Positions 60,857 to 64,000 of a DNA stretch of 64,000 nt are shown one piece after another. Within the stretch, counting starts at the first letter, position 1, and the number at the start of each line of letters is the position of its first letter. The stretch comes from Penelope pileata. Its lineage: Eukaryota > Chordata > Aves > Galliformes > Cracidae. The notes beneath the pieces are model-generated. The model was not told the DNA's origin. It worked only from the letters and a program-made list of their open reading frames with translations, and did not search any database. The stretch lies in the NCBI GenBank assembly GCA_013396635.1, contig WBMW01004119.1:124001-188000 (forward strand), written 5' to 3'. A program made the position numbers and the translations under genes.

Positions 60857-63800
60857 CCACTCAGTCTTCCCAAGGTTTAAAACTTGAGAGACACTCAGAA
60901 ACAACAGCTGGTGCAGAACTGAGTTATGCCTTAAATTTACTGGAGAGGTAAGCTTTCCCCTTGTTACACTATGCAGTTGCATTTGTTCACTTGTGCTATT
61001 AAACCCAAACCTTCGTTCTTTCAGCACAAGAAAGGCCTCCTGAGATTTTCACAGTATATACTATGGTCAACATAGCAGCTTATCTTAGCATCTCTGCTCT
61101 GAAACACTGAGGTATTAACAGGAGAGTGGTCATGACGGACCTCCTTAGCAACAGGCACAAAGGTGTCTGAATTCCTGTAGGAGCATCTATCGGCTGCGCA
61201 GCATAGAACTATCCCTTCTGCCATAAGTAAAGGGCATGCATATTTCATTACATGGAATGTGACTGAAGGTGGAGATTGTCAGTGTGCCATATGTACTCTT
61301 TTTAGACTTGTATTTAAGGACAAGAGCAGATCACTCTTTCAAAGGGCACTTGCATGTTCAACCACAGCAGCGGCAGCAATGACAGTAACTAACCAAGGCT
61401 CCATAACTGCTCCGTTACAGGCTGTATTAATCCTTCATCGTTAAAAAGAAATTATATGCAAACTCATATGAAAGTCCATTATAATAACTGCTTCTGGATA
61501 AAAATGTAATGCTCCAGTTTTTCAGCTGGATATTTGTTGTATGGCAATAATGATTTAATTTCAAATAGTTTTACCAACTCTCACATACATTTTTTCTATT
61601 CTAGTCTATTTTTATTTATAAATTAACAACTTATTTTCTTTCCAAAAACTAACTCACTAATACTAGTGATTTTCCTTCTCTTTTCAAAGTTAAAAAGAAG
61701 TCAACTATGGACACTGTCTAGGGCTAATTTAACATGGCTGAACAACTGACAGCTAAACCACTATCTATCAAGCAAAAATGGTATAGGCAAGAATGACAAG
61801 AACACAACAAAACTTTGTGAATGACTGAACACACTAAACAGCAACTTCACATAGCAAAATTACACTCTTTCAGTGAACGTAAGAGGTTGAAGACTGATAC
61901 AGGAACCACACTGTTTTTCAGTTTGAGGCTTTAACATTTACAAAATAGCAATAGAAAAAACTGGTGCTGTCATTTTTCTAGACCAGAAACATCTTAGACA
62001 TCGTAAGCAAGAAGTATGATATTCCTTACTGGCATGTACAGAAGGGCAGACATGACAGATCACAAAAAAAAAAGATAGGACATTATATACAAGAAAAGTC
62101 TACAGAAAAATTTCCCATCAAATTGGTTATCTTGAGACACTCAAGGAGGTTTTCTGGCCTCTCCTTATGAGTGTTCAGCCAAAAGTAATGAAGGCTTATT
62201 TAGACAATGTACTCTGTCGAGATCAGACCTACACCATGCAGGTCCCATGCCTGCCTCTGGCTAACTTCAAAAAGCAACAAAACCACTAAAAAATGCACTC
62301 ACATTCCAGTTGGCTACATACTATACTATAATCAAGGAAATTATTTTTTGAATCAGTGAAACACTGTGATTTAGGAAAAAATGATAACTGAAGAGGGTCA
62401 GAATTAGACTATTAATGTAGCACTGATGATTAGTGTAACACTGTTAGGATGCTAAATACTTCCTCAAACATTTCTCTCTAACCTTGTTTTTGTAAGAAGA
62501 CAGATTTGGGAGATGAGAGAATCCCTCTTTTTAAACTCAAGGTCTTATTAATATATTTTTAAAAAGTTTATGTAACATTTCTAACACACTTGTACAGTAC
62601 TGGTACCCACTGTGTGAAGATCCTGTGTGAGAATATCCCCTCTGTAAATGCAGACTCATTCACACTCAGCAATACTACCAAAATTAGCACTAAAGAAAAT
62701 TAGATGCTACAGTCATATAACAGATTATACAGATGATCAAGTTGCTACATTTTCCACTGAGAACTCTGTTTATATTAGTAGGCTATGAATCACTGGTTAA
62801 GACAAGCTCAGTGCCCAGTAAAGCAGCATCTACTTTGTCCTTAGAGTTACCAATCTCAAGTGCCTTACACAACCAAAAGTCACTCCAAATTCTATCACCA
62901 TTACTCTGAGTGAGCAGTTCTTTGGACAACATTTTTAGTAGTTAGTAATAGGTAAAGAAGAAATCCATGTCACTGCTACGCACACTCAGCTTTCCTGTTC
63001 TTGTCTGCTCGTTCTACAGCTAACACACACATCAAGCCAGTGAGCAAAATATTATTTTCTCACCCTATGAGTCATTCTTAATTGTTTTTTTAAATACATA
63101 TAAATATTTTGATCTTCATTAGAGAAAACAAACTAACAGGTTTGGAGCTGAAGACCTTCTAAAGACCTGCTCGAAACAAGCAGCCTTCAACTTCCTTACT
63201 AAGCGTGGTTTGCCACACTTGGCATGCAGATATCCAAAGTATGTTTTGTGATTTATTTTTTTTAATGGCTTTTGAGAAAAAATCCTTCTCTTCTTTTAAA
63301 AGAAGTCAAACATTCACAACTGCATTGCTCCTGTTAGAAGACCCAATCCCATAACCAATGAGATCCTGCAGACTCTTGTATCCATTACAAAACCTTATTA
63401 GGGAAAGCAGGGTTTTCACAGAGAAGTAAATGTCTGCCTGCAAAGGTGTAACTGTAGGACTAAGACTAGAGCTGTCATTTGGTGCAACGTTGATTTTCAT
63501 TACAGTGCAGGAAGGTTATCTCCCCTGAATAAACAAAAATGTTTCCTTCAGCTGGAGGAACCCACGGGGACAAACTCTTTTGAAAGTGTTAGATTACCTC
63601 ATCACAGATTTAATTGCACTTGCTAATCAGGAAGAAAAGAAAACACAGGAAACAAAGAAATATCTCAGAATTGCATACGAGGCACGTGTAATTTCAAAAG
63701 AGCACAATATGTTCAATACCAGTGAAACTAGAAGTTAAAATTTAACAGCAATCAGAGAAACAATTCTATTTTTTAATTTCTTTTAATTGACAAAGACATT

Positions 63801-64000
63801 TTATCCACATTTCTAATTCTGTCAAATTAAGCATTTTTCATTTTTTGTTTTATATTTACAGATAAAAACTGACAAGCCACTAAATAAGATTTATTGCTTG
63901 CTTTCCTGTACCTGACTGCCTTTCCCAGTAGGGCAGGGAATGAATATTTCAGTGCAAAAGCAGGAAATGTGAGCAGAAAAATGAACATGGACAGGCTGCT

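Larger units (their letters stand above)
2565..64000 (-). other. MAN1A1: MAN1A1 gene, 3' portion (partial; eight coding exons plus 3' UTR)
   Basis: The gene runs right to left and continues past the right edge. Eight exons join in frame with phases 0, 2, 0, 1, 0, 1, 0, 2 at their 5' ends and GT-AG introns throughout. They give 354 C-terminal residues of a class I alpha-mannosidase (GH47). The paralogues MAN1A2 and MAN1C1 are less likely: the exon at 12253-12425 reads FRFDGGVEAIATRQNEKYY, which as I recall is the MAN1A1 form, while the paralogues diverge at this place. The enzyme is a type II Golgi membrane protein that removes alpha-1,2 mannoses during N-glycan maturation and needs Ca2+. The N-terminal anchor, stem and the first catalytic Glu region (FEVNIR-type motif) are not in the window. 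No promoter is visible, because the 5' end is outside. Confidence 0.95.
58936..64000 (-). other. MAN1A1: MAN1A1 intron, 3' part (continues past the window)
   Basis: A phase 0 intron at its 3' end (acceptor TTCCAG). At least 5.1 kb long. It contains a GC-richer patch (about 59170-59420), a CR1 fragment (60306-60460) and a 35-base-period duplication (60803-60856). I looked for the preceding exon (FEVNIR...GGLLSAYYL type) on the minus strand and did not find it. Confidence 0.85.

Noticed and set aside
63588..63610. Possible MAN1A1 upstream exon end (ATGAG followed by gtaatc on the minus strand)
   Set aside because: The frame before it has stops and does not give the expected Gly-Gly-Leu-Leu or Gly-Glu-Glu residues.
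1..64000. CRISPR arrays, tRNA/rRNA genes, operons or defence systems
   Set aside because: The window is vertebrate nuclear DNA dominated by one gene's introns. No regularly spaced repeats, clover-leaf sequences or clustered prokaryotic genes were seen.

Overview
This window looks like avian nuclear DNA. It is AT-rich and almost entirely non-coding. It carries several CR1 (chicken repeat 1) LINE fragments in both orientations and a solo LTR of a type common in bird genomes. No bacterial, viral or organellar gene layout is present. The species cannot be named from the sequence alone.

Only one gene can be supported. It is on the minus strand and encodes Golgi alpha-1,2-mannosidase IA (MAN1A1, glycoside hydrolase family 47). 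The window holds its last eight coding exons, found by translation and by canonical GT-AG splice sites with matching phases. In transcript order they are 58935-58841, 32292-32169, 30792-30699, 26515-26400, 13444-13225, 12425-12253, 7389-7274 and 6058-5932. Together they give 1,065 nt, or 354 residues plus a TAG stop, with no frameshift or internal stop. This is a little over the C-terminal half of the usual ~650-residue enzyme. The N-terminal part (cytosolic tail, membrane anchor, stem and first catalytic segment) must lie beyond base 64000.

Layout from left to right. 1-663: two CR1 fragments in opposite orientation. 664-2580: intergenic DNA downstream of the gene. About 2565-5931: probable 3' UTR, with candidate AATAAA signals. 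5932-13444: the four 3'-most exons. 13445-26399: a 13 kb intron with a 33-N assembly gap, an ERV solo LTR, an AAAT microsatellite and a CR1 fragment. 26400-32292: three more exons plus the smaller introns. 32293-58840: a 26.5 kb intron with simple repeats, a long hairpin and an unusual duplicated poly-T structure. 58841-58935: the most 5' exon present. 58936-64000: the 3' part of a further intron, with one CR1 fragment.

The encoded enzyme trims alpha-1,2-linked mannose from Man9-8GlcNAc2 to Man5GlcNAc2 in the cis/medial Golgi. No second gene, RNA gene, CRISPR array or novel multi-gene system was found. The points most worth checking are small ones: an apparently lost N-glycosylation sequon in MAN1A1, the hairpin at 35290-35357, the duplicated poly-T structure at 43180-43262, the nested CR1s at the left edge, and three intronic stretches that read like conserved non-coding elements.
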